From contig NZ_DS022298.1 in the NCBI RefSeq assembly GCF_000153805.1, positions 1,802,827 through 1,866,826 of the forward strand: a DNA stretch of 64,000 nucleotides. Direction: 5' to 3'. Each line of letters opens with the position of its first letter. The stretch's first letter is position 1. Shown in pieces: positions 29,999 through 37,462 of this stretch. Both the position numbers and the translations under genes were made by a program. The notes beneath the pieces are model-generated. The model ran no database searches and was not told where the DNA came from. It saw only the letters and a list, made by a program, of their open reading frames with translations. The stretch is from Synechococcus sp. BL107. Its GTDB lineage: Bacteria > Cyanobacteriota > Cyanobacteriia > PCC-6307 > Cyanobiaceae.

Positions 29999-30643
29999 TC
30001 AAAAGGCCACTGCCTTCTGGGAGTTGGCATGGACGTGATCCGCTTCGTCTTTAACGATCGCTTCAACGACATCTCTCATCGACATTGGTTGGTTGTCACC
30101 ACGTACCTTCCACATGCTGTTTGGCTTATTCCAATAGCGAACAGCAGTAGGAACAGCAGGTTGGTTCAGCCATTCATCTGACTGCTCAACCAACATCCGC
30201 TTGTAAGTGGCAACGGCTTCAACCTCGACTGCTTCGCCCAGCAGAGCAGCGAGTTCGTGGTCAATGAGGGTGGTGATGGCGAATGCCCAATAGATGATGA
30301 CGGCGATGTGCCGTGCCAAAAATCTGTCGCCCCAGTTCTTCAGCCCGTTGAGGTCTCTGGCAAAGATGTCTTCGTGGGTTTGCTCGTTGGTGTCCTGATA
30401 ACGAGCGAGTTCCAACGTCTCTCTGATGCTGCCTTTCCTGTCGAGACCAATGGTCTCCAGGTAATGGCAAGCGCTCTCTTCCGCTGTGTAAGCAGTGCGA
30501 GCAATGATCTCAAGTGAAGCTGCTCTTCTTGCATCAGCTTTGCTCCAAACAACATTCAGAAGGCTTTCACCTGTCTCAATGATTTTGTGAGCAACTTCAG
30601 CCTTTCTCGTTTTAGTTTCCATGAGTTTCATAACTCCATACAT
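29999..30643 (-). CDS. Alternative oxidase / plastoquinol terminal oxidase (AOX/PTOX family)
   Basis: A di-iron quinol oxidase that passes electrons from plastoquinol to oxygen without pumping protons, a safety valve for the photosynthetic chain. All six expected iron ligands can be placed (numbering from the ATG at 30643): Glu63 in YLETIG, Glu87 and His90 in NEQTHE, Glu142 in EVEAVATY, Glu200 and His203 in KDEADH. RFLARHIAVIIYW near residue 107 is the membrane-associated helix. At 214 residues it is shorter than plant PTOX and lacks long N-terminal extensions. Starts at 30643, 30631 and 30622 are possible; a GGAG lies 11 bases before the last. It is the first gene inside the left island boundary. 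Confidence 0.85.
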   Translation of the reverse strand: MYGVMKLMETKTRKAEVAHKIIETGESLLNVVWSKADARRAASLEIIARTAYTAEESACHYLETIGLDRKGSIRETLELARYQDTNEQTHEDIFARDLNGLKNWGDRFLARHIAVIIYWAFAITTLIDHELAALLGEAVEVEAVATYKRMLVEQSDEWLNQPAVPTAVRYWNKPNSMWKVRGDNQPMSMRDVVEAIVKDEADHVHANSQKAVAF

Positions 30644-30763
30644 ATGTTGTAGGCCGCTCTCCCACGGGAGTTGTGAACCGATTATGAAGCTTTAGGCATT
30701 TCTGCTATGTATTGCTTACCAATCAAAAAGATAAAGATCAGTAGTGGCTGATGCTGTTGGTAC

Positions 30764-31270
30764 TCAACTCAGCCAGTTGGCATCCACTGAGAAGGTCAAA
30801 ACGGAAACATCTTCATTACCTTCTCCTTCTGCGATAGCAACACAGGCCAACTCGCGGCGGTCAAAAGAGTTCTTTGATTTTGTGGCGAACTTGGCTGCGT
30901 CGTCGTGAGACCAACAGGCCAACCCGCGCTCGTCTCTCTCAACGACGTAGGCATCCCAAACCTCAGCAAACTCCTCACCATCGGGTCCGGCCAGAAACTC
31001 ATTGACGGCCGCTTCGGCACCGATCTCTTTGTGCCTCACCAGAAACACCCTCATCAGCGGGTGGTCGATAGTTCGGCTTGTGGTGATAACACCAGTGATG
31101 CCACGGACAGTGGTCGCAACGACCCTCCGAGGGTTCTGTCTGGCGTCAACAACAACGACCGGGCAAGAAAGGTCCCACTCAGCCCTGTTCTTCAGCTCTC
31201 TTGCTGACTGAGAAAGCTCGCCCTTTAGCTCAGTGATGAGAGTGCTGACGAGAGTTGTCGGGTCAGTCAT
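30764..31270 (-). CDS. Protein of unknown function
   Basis: A 168-residue soluble, acidic protein without transmembrane segments. The N-terminal 30 residues are helical (TTLVSTLITELKGELSQSA), then a β-like VVVVDARQNPRRVVATTVRG, a HKEIGAEAAVNEFL helix and a C-terminal domain with CWSHDDAAKFATKS. I do not recognise the family. It lies 121 bases upstream of the oxidase gene on the same strand, so it may share its transcript. Codon use is ordinary, which supports a real gene. Confidence 0.6.
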   Translation of the reverse strand: MTDPTTLVSTLITELKGELSQSARELKNRAEWDLSCPVVVVDARQNPRRVVATTVRGITGVITTSRTIDHPLMRVFLVRHKEIGAEAAVNEFLAGPDGEEFAEVWDAYVVERDERGLACWSHDDAAKFATKSKNSFDRRELACVAIAEGEGNEDVSVLTFSVDANWLS

Positions 31271-32012
31271 GCCAGGAGGCTACTGACGGCAGACACAAAA
31301 ATGTCCAAACTCCAAGGCGAAGGCTGGGATGAATGGATCTTCAGACAGAGCGTCGAAATAGGGACCAGGAATGATGTTGTGGACTGATGGGGATCGTCGT
31401 GGTTGGTGTCTATGAGAGTGGTGTACGGGTTGGAAGCAGCAGACGGCAGCGTTAAATGCGCTGGCTGCAGCAATAGAACTACTTCCTTGAATGCCTTTCT
31501 TTACATCTCTCGTGAAGAGTTACACATCTAATGAAGATTAGATAATTGAAAAATACAATTATTCAGATAATAAATAAACACCCTTCTCATGCCTTATTCC
31601 TCTTCATGGGGGAGAGGAATCTTTGTTGGACGCACCTGACAAGAGAGAAGCGGAAGTTACACCCCTTCTTCCGTATTCCTCTCCCCCTCCTATTCGCTCC
31701 TTCTCAATTACTTCACCTATCTATTAATTGGCTTTTAAGTTACTAATTTGCGACTGGCTGTCGCCTAGAGGGAAAAAAGCAGATTTACCCCGTTCCGGGT
31801 GCCGCTTAGGTCGGATCGCCAGGGGGTGGTCCTTTTTCATAGGTTCGTACCACCGAGGCATTTGTTTCTCGATTTTCATTGAAAATTTGCCCCTATACCC
31901 AAATAGGTGAAAGCAGGTCTCTACAGATCCCCCGCATGGGTGATGTGGTTCTGATTAATACCGGCGATGGTGTGTTCACGGGGCGAGAGCCTCGCACTTC
32001 AAAGAAACAGCT
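31271..32012. other. Gene-free stretch of the island
   Basis: No gene that I would defend. The 31500-31740 part is very AT-rich with a pyrimidine-rich run near 31670-31700. Around 31820-31860 an inverted repeat GGTGGT/ACCACC with a loop of about 19 bases could form an RNA hairpin, next to a GC-rich block. Short frames on either strand lack family residues, and one (31936-32115) overlaps the better ORF at 32013. Confidence 0.45.
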
Positions 32013-32396
32013 ATGGCTGAATACGGCAAACCTCAATCGGTATTTAAAGAGAAGTCCGCGACTTCGGCAGAGATTAAGTGGATTGAAACGGCTGCAAAAC
32101 GTGGTGAGCAATTGACACTTCAGGAAGCAAGAAAGCAAATTAAAAAATACACAACCATTGCAGTGATATTTTTCGTGTTGCTTTTTGGTGGCTGTGTAAA
32201 CATGATTTCATCGAATAAGGATGATCCAGCAAGTCGAGCAACGGAAACATGTCGCTTGACCGCTGACCTGCATACATCAGAGCAAGGCGCAAGTACTTAT
32301 GTGTTCGCGGAAGGCATCAGTCCCACAAAAGCTTTACTGCATTTCAGGCATCCAAAAAGTGGAAGGACTTGGACAACAAATTACTTTTGCGACTGA
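32013..32396 (+). CDS. Putative membrane-anchored small protein
   Basis: A 127-residue ORF: a charged N-terminal 45 residues, one hydrophobic helix (TTIAVIFFVLLFGGCVNM, residues 47-64), then a polar region with two more cysteines and the ending RTWTTNYFCD. The helix ends in GGC, which resembles a lipobox but is far from the N-terminus, so a single-pass membrane protein is the safer reading. No family recognised. A terminator lies about 120 bases downstream. Confidence 0.45.
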   Translation: MAEYGKPQSVFKEKSATSAEIKWIETAAKRGEQLTLQEARKQIKKYTTIAVIFFVLLFGGCVNMISSNKDDPASRATETCRLTADLHTSEQGASTYVFAEGISPTKALLHFRHPKSGRTWTTNYFCD

Positions 32397-32517
32397 GTAA
32401 TAAACTGTCGGGAAGGCTGATGCCCTATCGCTCTAGGCTGAAAGCAATACAAAACCCTTCGGGGAAAAGCAGGGGGCGCAGGTGTCGCCATCTATCTCCC
32501 GACAAAACATTCACTAG

Positions 32518-32541
32518 CCCCGTCTCAATGGCGGGGTTTTT
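32518..32541 (+). terminator. Terminator upstream of arsH
   Basis: CCCCG/CGGGG stem with a 9-base loop followed by five T. It closes the transcript from the ORF at 32013 and isolates the arsH gene. Confidence 0.7.
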
Positions 32542-32565
32542 ATTGCCCGCAGAGGGTTCACCCAG

Positions 32566-32619
32566 TTGAGGGATGCAAAGCCCAGAAATTGGGCAAAACA
32601 ATCAATCGATTGAGGGATG
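32566..32619 (+). repeat. Two direct TTGAGGGATG repeats upstream of arsH
   Basis: The 10-mer TTGAGGGATG occurs at 32566-32575 and 32610-32619, 44 bases apart (about four helical turns), and 33 bases before the ATG at 32652. A small hairpin GCCCA/TGGGC lies between. The spacing suits two protein-binding sites on one face of the helix, but this is conjecture. Confidence 0.4.
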
Positions 32620-32651
32620 TGTAATTCACTCATCAATTGGAAACTGAACCT

Positions 32652-32783
32652 ATGAAACGTTTTGCCTCCATCACTGCCGCCGTACTCGCTATTAGCGCTG
32701 CAACAGCGACAGCGACAGCGGAAGCTGCACTTACAACGCATTCACTGGCTCCACCTCTTGCTACTGACCCGAAGGAGAACTCA
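32652..32783 (+). other. In-frame signal-peptide segment before arsH
   Basis: From an ATG at 32652 there are 44 codons in frame with arsH: a basic start MKRF, hydrophobic Ala-rich core and a cleavage site near ATAEA. If translation starts here the flavoprotein would carry an export signal, unlike known ArsH proteins. No strong ribosome site precedes this ATG, while a strong one precedes the internal ATG at 32784. It may be the remnant of an exported-protein gene joined to arsH. Confidence 0.55.
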
Positions 32784-33413
32784 ATGACCTCTAAAATTCT
32801 TGTTCAATACGATTCACTTCGTTCCAACTCTGTCAGTCACAAACTGGCACTAGAGGTTCAAAGGTTTCTGACACAGTTTGGAGTTGAGGCTATCGTGGCT
32901 GATCCAAATCTTCCTCTTTACGATGAGGAACTTCGTGATGATCCTAAAGTTCAAGAATACTTGGATCAGGTTAATTGGGCTGATGGATTCGTTTGGATCT
33001 CTCCTGAGCTTCACGGAACTATCTCCGCAGTCATGAAGAATCAGGTGGACTGGATGCAACTTTCTGTCGGAGCTGTTCGTCCTACTCAAGGTAAAACACT
33101 GGCGGTAATGCAAGTTGAAGGAGGATCCCAATCTTTCAATACTGTGAACCTCATGAGGCAGATGGGTCGTTGGATGAGAATGTTCACTATTCCAAACCAG
33201 TCCTCTATTCCTAAAGCTTATCAAGAGTTCACTGAGGCTGGTCAACTTAAGGATTCATCTTTACGTAATCGTGTTATCGATGTTACCGAAGAGTTGGTCA
33301 AGCTCACTGAGATCCTCAAGGATAAAGTTGACTTCCTAACCGATCGTTACTCTGAGCGTGTTGAGTCTGGTGAAGAATTGGCTGAGCGCATGAATCTTAA
33401 GGAGGCCGCCTGA
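32784..33413 (+). CDS. arsH: ArsH-type NADPH-dependent FMN reductase
   Basis: A 209-residue flavodoxin-like protein of the ArsH family, which in other bacteria oxidises organoarsenicals or reduces dyes and quinones with NADPH. The FMN phosphate loop is [10 protein letters not shown]; further on are [14 protein letters not shown], the family block [23 protein letters not shown], and [13 protein letters not shown] with the final DRYSER. The start at 32784 is chosen for the Shine-Dalgarno GAAGGAG 6 bases before it; 44 in-frame codons upstream encode a signal peptide (separate entry). No arsR, arsB or arsC gene is nearby, so a role in arsenic is by family only. Confidence 0.85.
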   Translation: MTSKILVQYDSLRSNSVSHKLALEVQRFLTQFGVEAIVADPNLPLYDEELRDDPKVQEYLDQVNWADGFVWISPELHGTISAVMKNQVDWMQLSVGAVRPTQGKTLAVMQVEGGSQSFNTVNLMRQMGRWMRMFTIPNQSSIPKAYQEFTEAGQLKDSSLRNRVIDVTEELVKLTEILKDKVDFLTDRYSERVESGEELAERMNLKEAA

Positions 33414-33751
33414 TGAATACTTTACTCAAGAAATATCTTCTTTATAACTTGAGATCACTGACAGTTGGTACCGGATTAAAGGCACTGATTGTTGGAATAC
33501 TTATGTCTAACGAGTATTCCTACTTGCAATCAGTTCCAGTGGGTGCATTCACTGCTATAAACATTTCATTCTCTGCTGATAGGATGATCTTCAGCGAAAA
33601 GAAAAAAGAGAATAAGTTTGTCCTCCCCATCAGCACATCCGTGCCATCAACTGATTCATCAGCACCAGCACATCTTGCAGTTGCAGTTAAACGGGGTCAG
33701 CTAAATCATCCGACTAGGGCAAGCGTTCCAATTCCCCCCACACCCTGCTGA
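33413..33751 (+). CDS. Small membrane protein coupled to arsH
   Basis: A 112-residue ORF whose ATG overlaps the arsH stop by one base (TGATG), so it is translated with arsH. It has a basic N-terminus, a hydrophobic stretch at residues 15-31 and a second moderate one near 40-52, then a long polar tail rich in Ser and Pro. No family recognised. The first 60 residues look more gene-like than the tail; a frameshift or fusion in the second half is possible. Confidence 0.5.
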   Translation: MNTLLKKYLLYNLRSLTVGTGLKALIVGILMSNEYSYLQSVPVGAFTAINISFSADRMIFSEKKKENKFVLPISTSVPSTDSSAPAHLAVAVKRGQLNHPTRASVPIPPTPC

Positions 33752-33797
33752 GTATTTGCAAATTGGCGCTACTGCGAAGCCGTCGGTTGTCGTCTAG

Positions 33798-33821
33798 TTC
33801 CGTCGCAAGGCGGGATTTTTT
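33798..33821 (+). terminator. Terminator after the arsH operon
   Basis: A 7-bp stem TTCCGTC/GGCGGGA (with G-U pairs in RNA) closes on a GCAA tetraloop and is followed by six T. It lies 47 bases after the coupled small gene. Confidence 0.75.
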
Positions 33822-34221
33822 GATTGAAGATCCAGGGCCTTCCTTTACTCATCACGTCGCTGGTCCAGTTCGCCCTATACCTGAAAACGCTCCCTTCCTA
33901 TCTCTTCGGGTAGGGAGAAGCTTGGTGTGAAGAAGGCTTGGTGACGGAGCCCAGGAGGTTCAACTGCCAAGCACATTGAGTTAGCTCTTTCGATACAGCT
34001 ATCCGTAGCGACTGAGTGAATCACAGGTGGAGAGCTGATCAGAGTTATGTCAGTTCGTCGCCTTGATCTGAAGCGATGGATAGGTGAGCACCCAGTGATG
34101 TCTCCATCGGGGTGTTAACCGACTGAAGTGTGTAGTCCCCACTTTCCAGGGGTGGGGCTGCACTTTTCAAAGTGGTGGCTCCGGAAGGTAACGGCTCTGG
34201 GGCTGCAGCTTTACGCGTCCC
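33822..34221. other. Gene-free stretch with hairpins
   Basis: No acceptable ORF on either strand. Two adjacent inverted repeats, CCCCAC/GTGGGG and CACTTT/AAAGTG, lie at about 34137-34175, next to the 3' end of the cysteine-rich gene. They could belong to a small RNA or to that gene's 3' region; no T run follows on the plus strand. Confidence 0.4.
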
Positions 34222-34473
34222 TCAGAAGATGCCTAGAACCCCTTTCTTCTTTTTGCAGTAGCCAGCACCGATATTCATCCACCCCTCTAGGCAGGCTTCT
34301 CCGTTGGTAGGAGCGACCTCGTAATAGATGGGTGATACGCATGTGGTTCCAAGCGTGTTCACGTAACCCAATGGGCATTGATCGTGACCCTCTGCTTTTG
34401 GTATTTCTTTCTGAGCCAATGAAGCTGAGGGAGCCACCAGGAGAGGTAGAAGGGCGATGAGGAAGTAACGCAT
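34222..34473 (-). CDS. Small secreted cysteine-containing protein
   Basis: An 83-residue protein with a clear signal peptide (MRYFLIALLPLLVAPSASLAQ) and a mature part with four cysteines spread through CPLGY, TTCVSP, EACLEGW and GYCKKKKG, suggesting two disulfides in the periplasm. The ATG at 34473 overlaps the stop of the 53-residue gene upstream (TGATG). I recall similar small proteins in marine Synechococcus, without a function. Confidence 0.65.
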   Translation of the reverse strand: MRYFLIALLPLLVAPSASLAQKEIPKAEGHDQCPLGYVNTLGTTCVSPIYYEVAPTNGEACLEGWMNIGAGYCKKKKGVLGIF

Positions 34474-34634
34474 CAGAAGAGCCACCAGCCAAGTAGTAGG
34501 CCAATGATGATTCCTTTGAACCAAACCAGGGCAGCCATCTGATATTCCGTCAGGCCAAGCTTCTTCTTTATCCAGAGGAAGGCTTGCTCGTCAGCGAAGA
34601 TGACAGCACGGATGGGTCGAACGATCCAATCCAT
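34473..34634 (-). CDS. 53-residue membrane protein
   Basis: ATG at 34634 to TGA at 34473. The sequence opens MDWIVRPIRAVIFADEQAF, continues with a charged helix (WIKKKLGLTEYQM) and ends in a single hydrophobic helix GIIIGLLLGWWLF. Both ends overlap neighbours by one base, the hallmark of a coupled operon, which makes it a real gene despite its size. No function known. Confidence 0.65.
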   Translation of the reverse strand: MDWIVRPIRAVIFADEQAFLWIKKKLGLTEYQMAALVWFKGIIIGLLLGWWLF

Positions 34635-34885
34635 CACTGCCCCACCATGTCGAGGTACTTGGTGATGTCACCGCCGTTGCAGTAGCGGACAGCGACAGGC
34701 CGCTCGATGAAGCCACTCTTTCCGTCTTCATCGAGGAACTCAACACCAGTCAGGTTGACGATCCCGGTCTCTGCGTTCTTGACGCAGTTCACGAACTCCT
34801 TGGACTGCTTGGCCATCGGAAGCAGGAAAACAAGACCAGCAAGAACAGCTGCCCCGATAAAGCTCTTCTCAATCTTGGAATTCAT
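34634..34885 (-). CDS. Small membrane-anchored protein, first gene of a three-gene operon
   Basis: An 83-residue protein with an N-terminal helix (FIGAAVLAGLVFLLPMA) that may be a signal anchor, then a soluble part with two cysteines (FVNCVKNAETG and VRYCNGGD). Its stop overlaps the start of the 53-residue gene by one base. The order membrane-anchored, membrane, secreted, all tiny and coupled, suggests one envelope complex. No family recognised. Confidence 0.6.
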   Translation of the reverse strand: MNSKIEKSFIGAAVLAGLVFLLPMAKQSKEFVNCVKNAETGIVNLTGVEFLDEDGKSGFIERPVAVRYCNGGDITKYLDMVGQ

Positions 34886-35075
34886 CTAGGTGATCCTTGA
34901 TTTCTCATGATTTTTAGGACGGGGGCCCGCTCTTGTCCATATGGCGTCAACCAAAACCAATGCCCAGAGTTATTAGTCACCTATTCGGTACAGATACGAA
35001 ACTCCAACAACAGTATTCTTGGCTCACAGGCATTTGTATATCTGAGAGTTTCAGTTGATGATGCCCTTGAATCAA

Positions 35076-35098
35076 GCCCCATCGCAAGGCGTTTTTTT
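35076..35098 (+). terminator. Possible degenerate terminator
   Basis: GCCCCATCGCAAGGCG followed by seven T. The stem is weak (A-C mismatch), but the sequence resembles the other GCAA-loop terminators in the island at 33798 and 36529. No gene upstream on this strand is convincing. Confidence 0.35.
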
Positions 35099-35182
35099 AT
35101 TTGCAGCGGGTAAAACTTCTAGCAGTTGCCAAACGGTCTGATGTCCAGATAATTCATACATTGACTGAAGTGACTTTGTCGC

Positions 35183-36418
35183 ATGTCGGCATTCCAGTTG
35201 TCTCCGCTTGCATCCATCACTACTGGCTTTCTGGTGCTGTTTGTTGGCAAGCGTCTGAATCGTGAATGGAATTTCCTTCAGCGATATTCGATACCTGAGC
35301 CCGTTTCAGGTGGCCTGCTGGTTGCTCTGCTCCTGACAGTTCTGCATGTTCTTGGTGGCCCTGAGCTGCTCTTTAGTCTCGAGTCACGAGATTTCCTACT
35401 GGTCTATTTCTTCACCACGGTGGGGATGAGTGCCCGGTTCCGCGATCTCAGTCGCGGTGGTCCGGCTCTTTTCATCCTGCTTGGGTTGACTATTGCTTTC
35501 ATGACCCTGCAGAACCTGCTTGGTATTGCGATGGCAGGTCTGCTGGGGCTCCATCCCGCCACGGGACTGTTATTAGGAACCGTTTCCCTGATTGGTGGCC
35601 ACGGCACCACCATCGCCTGGGCTCCGACCTTTGCTGAACAGTTTCATATCGAAAATGCGATGGAGATCGGCATCGCAGCAGCCACCTTCGGGCTGGTGCT
35701 CGCCAGTGCCAGTGGCGGTCCGATCGCGCAGTTCCTGCTGCGTCGCTTTCACGTTCCCTGTCCGGATGCGGATGCAACGACGCAGCCAGCTTCCAACGCT
35801 TCGCATCCCTCGGATCAGCAAGGTTCCAGCGCAAATTCCATTGACATCAACGGTTTCCTTACAGCACTGCTCGCTATCAACCTCTGCATCCTTTCCGGCA
35901 CGTTGCTCAATGAAGGGATCGGTGCCGCCGGGTTGAAATTGCCGCTCTTTGTTCCCTGCCTGCTGATGGGCATTGTGTTTTCGAATCTGCTGCCGGAACG
36001 CCGCTCAGAGCAGGTGGTGTTTCATTGGCCCCGTCGTTCTGCCTCGCTCGATCTCATCGGCGAATTATCCCTGGGCATCTTTTTGGCGATGTCGCTGATG
36101 AGTCTCCAGCTCTGGTCACTGGTGGGTCTGGCCTTGCCATTGTTGTTGATCTTGCTGGTTCAGTTTTTCTTCGCTCTGGTGGTGAATCTGCTGCTGGTGT
36201 TCCGTCTGATGGGTCGTGATTACGACGCAACAGTGATTTGTGCCGGGTTCGGTGGCATTTCCCTGGGCTCTACTCCCACGGCTATGGCGAACATGAAGGC
36301 TGTTACGCAGCAGCATGGGCCATCTACCCGTGCCTTTTTGATCGTGCCGCTGGTGTCGGCCTTTTTCCTCGATCTGGTGAACGCCATCCTTATTCCAGCT
36401 TTCGTCGGCGGGTTCTAA
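35183..36418 (+). CDS. gltS: Sodium/glutamate symporter
   Basis: A 411-residue Na+-dependent glutamate uptake carrier (ESS family). Family features: RYSIPEPVSGGLL near residue 35, FFTTVGMSARF near 76, the GGHGTTIAWAPTF loop near 137 and, in the second repeat, CAGFGGISLGSTPTAMANM near 353. About ten to twelve helices are visible, with a polar, Ser/Asn-rich loop at residues 195-220 longer than usual. Codon use looks closer to the core genome than that of the small island genes. A terminator follows. Confidence 0.9.
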   Translation: MSAFQLSPLASITTGFLVLFVGKRLNREWNFLQRYSIPEPVSGGLLVALLLTVLHVLGGPELLFSLESRDFLLVYFFTTVGMSARFRDLSRGGPALFILLGLTIAFMTLQNLLGIAMAGLLGLHPATGLLLGTVSLIGGHGTTIAWAPTFAEQFHIENAMEIGIAAATFGLVLASASGGPIAQFLLRRFHVPCPDADATTQPASNASHPSDQQGSSANSIDINGFLTALLAINLCILSGTLLNEGIGAAGLKLPLFVPCLLMGIVFSNLLPERRSEQVVFHWPRRSASLDLIGELSLGIFLAMSLMSLQLWSLVGLALPLLLILLVQFFFALVVNLLLVFRLMGRDYDATVICAGFGGISLGSTPTAMANMKAVTQQHGPSTRAFLIVPLVSAFFLDLVNAILIPAFVGGF

Positions 36419-36528
36419 TTCAGCCTCCTGATCTCGAGGTTCTGACGGTGTTGAAGATGCCAGTCCTAGAAGTCCAGGTCCGTTTGGATTATTTCCAACA
36501 AACTCACTTCACTGGAGCATGAAATTCA

Positions 36529-36551
36529 CCCCGTCGTAAGGCGGGGGTTTT
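36529..36551 (+). terminator. Terminator of gltS
   Basis: CCCCGTC/GGCGGGG 7-bp stem (one G-U pair) on a GTAA tetraloop, followed by GTTTT. It is about 110 bases after the gltS stop and overlaps the end of the regulator fragment on the other strand. Confidence 0.75.
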
Positions 36552-36651
36552 AGATGCCTGGCTCAACTAAGCCATAGGTCAATGCAAAGACTGCTGCTTG
36601 TGTTCTGTCTAGGGAGCCGAGCTTCTGAATAGCAGTGCTCACCTACGTTTT
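36550..36651 (-). pseudogene. Fragment of a LuxR/NarL-type response regulator
   Basis: Reading the minus strand into the stop at 36550-36552 gives VSTAIQKLGSLDRTQAAV followed by FALTYGLVEPGI. This is the recognition helix and C-terminal end of a LuxR-type HTH (compare the usual KTHV-x-x-I-x-K-L-x-DRTQAAV-x-A). Just before it the frame reads Lys-Thr-stop where Thr-His is expected. Nothing of the rest of the protein is found upstream. A dead remnant of about 30 codons. Confidence 0.65.
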
Positions 36652-36728
36652 AAAGAGAGAGTAAGTCTTGAATCTCTGCTGAAAGAGAAAATAGATAAGC
36701 TCAAGATTTTGATTTCCGAAGACGCTTC

Positions 36729-36878
36729 CTAACCACCTCTTTCAATGGAAGTAGGCCTCCTCAGCTCATCTTTGATGAATCCAGAGACTCCTGCTACCAA
36801 CGGGATAGTCATCCCAACAACAGCCAGAAAAGCCATAGCTTGAATAAACCATTTTGGCGCGAATGGCTTGTCTTCCAT
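36729..36878 (-). CDS. 49-residue single-helix membrane protein, copy A
   Basis: ATG at 36878 to TAG at 36729. The protein starts MEDKPFAPKWFIQAMAFLAV and has one helix to about residue 33, then a charged tail (GFIKDELRRPTS). A second copy at 38219-38368 on the opposite strand has the same length and the same MEDKP-x-x-P-x-WF-x-Q-x-MAF pattern. Conservation at the protein level with much DNA change argues for a real gene. Function unknown. Confidence 0.65.
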   Translation of the reverse strand: MEDKPFAPKWFIQAMAFLAVVGMTIPLVAGVSGFIKDELRRPTSIERGG

Positions 36879-37100
36879 TAGTCAGTTTTGCTTCATATCC
36901 ATGGGACTACCGACATTGCTGATGCTCTTAAGTCTCGATATATGTTCGACCAACCATTAACATGGCTTCAAATTTCGCAATATCTGATACGAACATATGT
37001 GTGGAAATAAAATGATTAGTGATAATCACAATTTACTCAAAAATGCGACGTAAGCTCCACCTGCTTCTCTTCAAGTATTTCGCACCTGGCTGCAGTTAAA
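36879..37100. other. AT-rich spacer
   Basis: It holds the upstream region of copy A (minus strand) and of the next plus-strand ORF. I see no gene and no promoter box that I would name. Confidence 0.4.
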
Positions 37101-37349
37101 ATGAATGAATCTTCGCCAGTCAACGAGACATTTCTTGCGTATGTCATAGGCCTCATTCTCTTGCTAGTGCTTTCAATGTTCATGGGTATGATGATAAAAG
37201 CCGAAGCAGAAAGGCAGGCTCTTATTCTTTTAAAGCCTGTAGAAAGTTCGTCGGATGCTCTGAATACGGGGAACTCTGAGCCATGCAAGAAGAAATGGAA
37301 ATGGCGCTCATGTCCGCCCATCCCCATCGCACTTACCAGACTTGCTTAA
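37101..37349 (+). CDS. Putative single-helix membrane protein
   Basis: An 82-residue ORF with one strong helix (FLAYVIGLILLLVLSMFMGMMI, residues 11-32) after a short acidic N-terminus, then a charged and polar tail ending in a Pro/Trp-rich stretch. No family recognised and no strong ribosome site. An overlapping minus-strand frame (37037-37327) is a weaker candidate. Confidence 0.4.
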   Translation: MNESSPVNETFLAYVIGLILLLVLSMFMGMMIKAEAERQALILLKPVESSSDALNTGNSEPCKKKWKWRSCPPIPIALTRLA

Positions 37350-37462
37350 CTTTCTTTAATAAATAACCCTGCAATTTATCCTGGAAGGTACACTGGAGTC
37401 TAAAATTAACAATTAGATCAAGCATCTAATCAATACGAGCACAAGCTGACTGTTTACTACCG

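Noticed and set aside
30640-30680. CTCCC/GGGAG palindrome upstream of the oxidase gene
   Set aside because: The loop is too short for a stable hairpin and it is not clearly an operator.
31267-31473. 68-codon minus-strand frame
   Set aside because: Ser/Pro/Thr-rich random-looking sequence, no ribosome site.
31936-32115. Plus-strand frame starting MGDVVLINTGDG
   Set aside because: It overlaps the ORF at 32013 by about 100 bases in another frame and has no domain; the 32013 frame has a clear membrane helix. Not excluded fully.
34907-35113. 68-codon plus-strand frame
   Set aside because: It runs through the terminator-like hairpin at 35076-35098 and shows no protein pattern.
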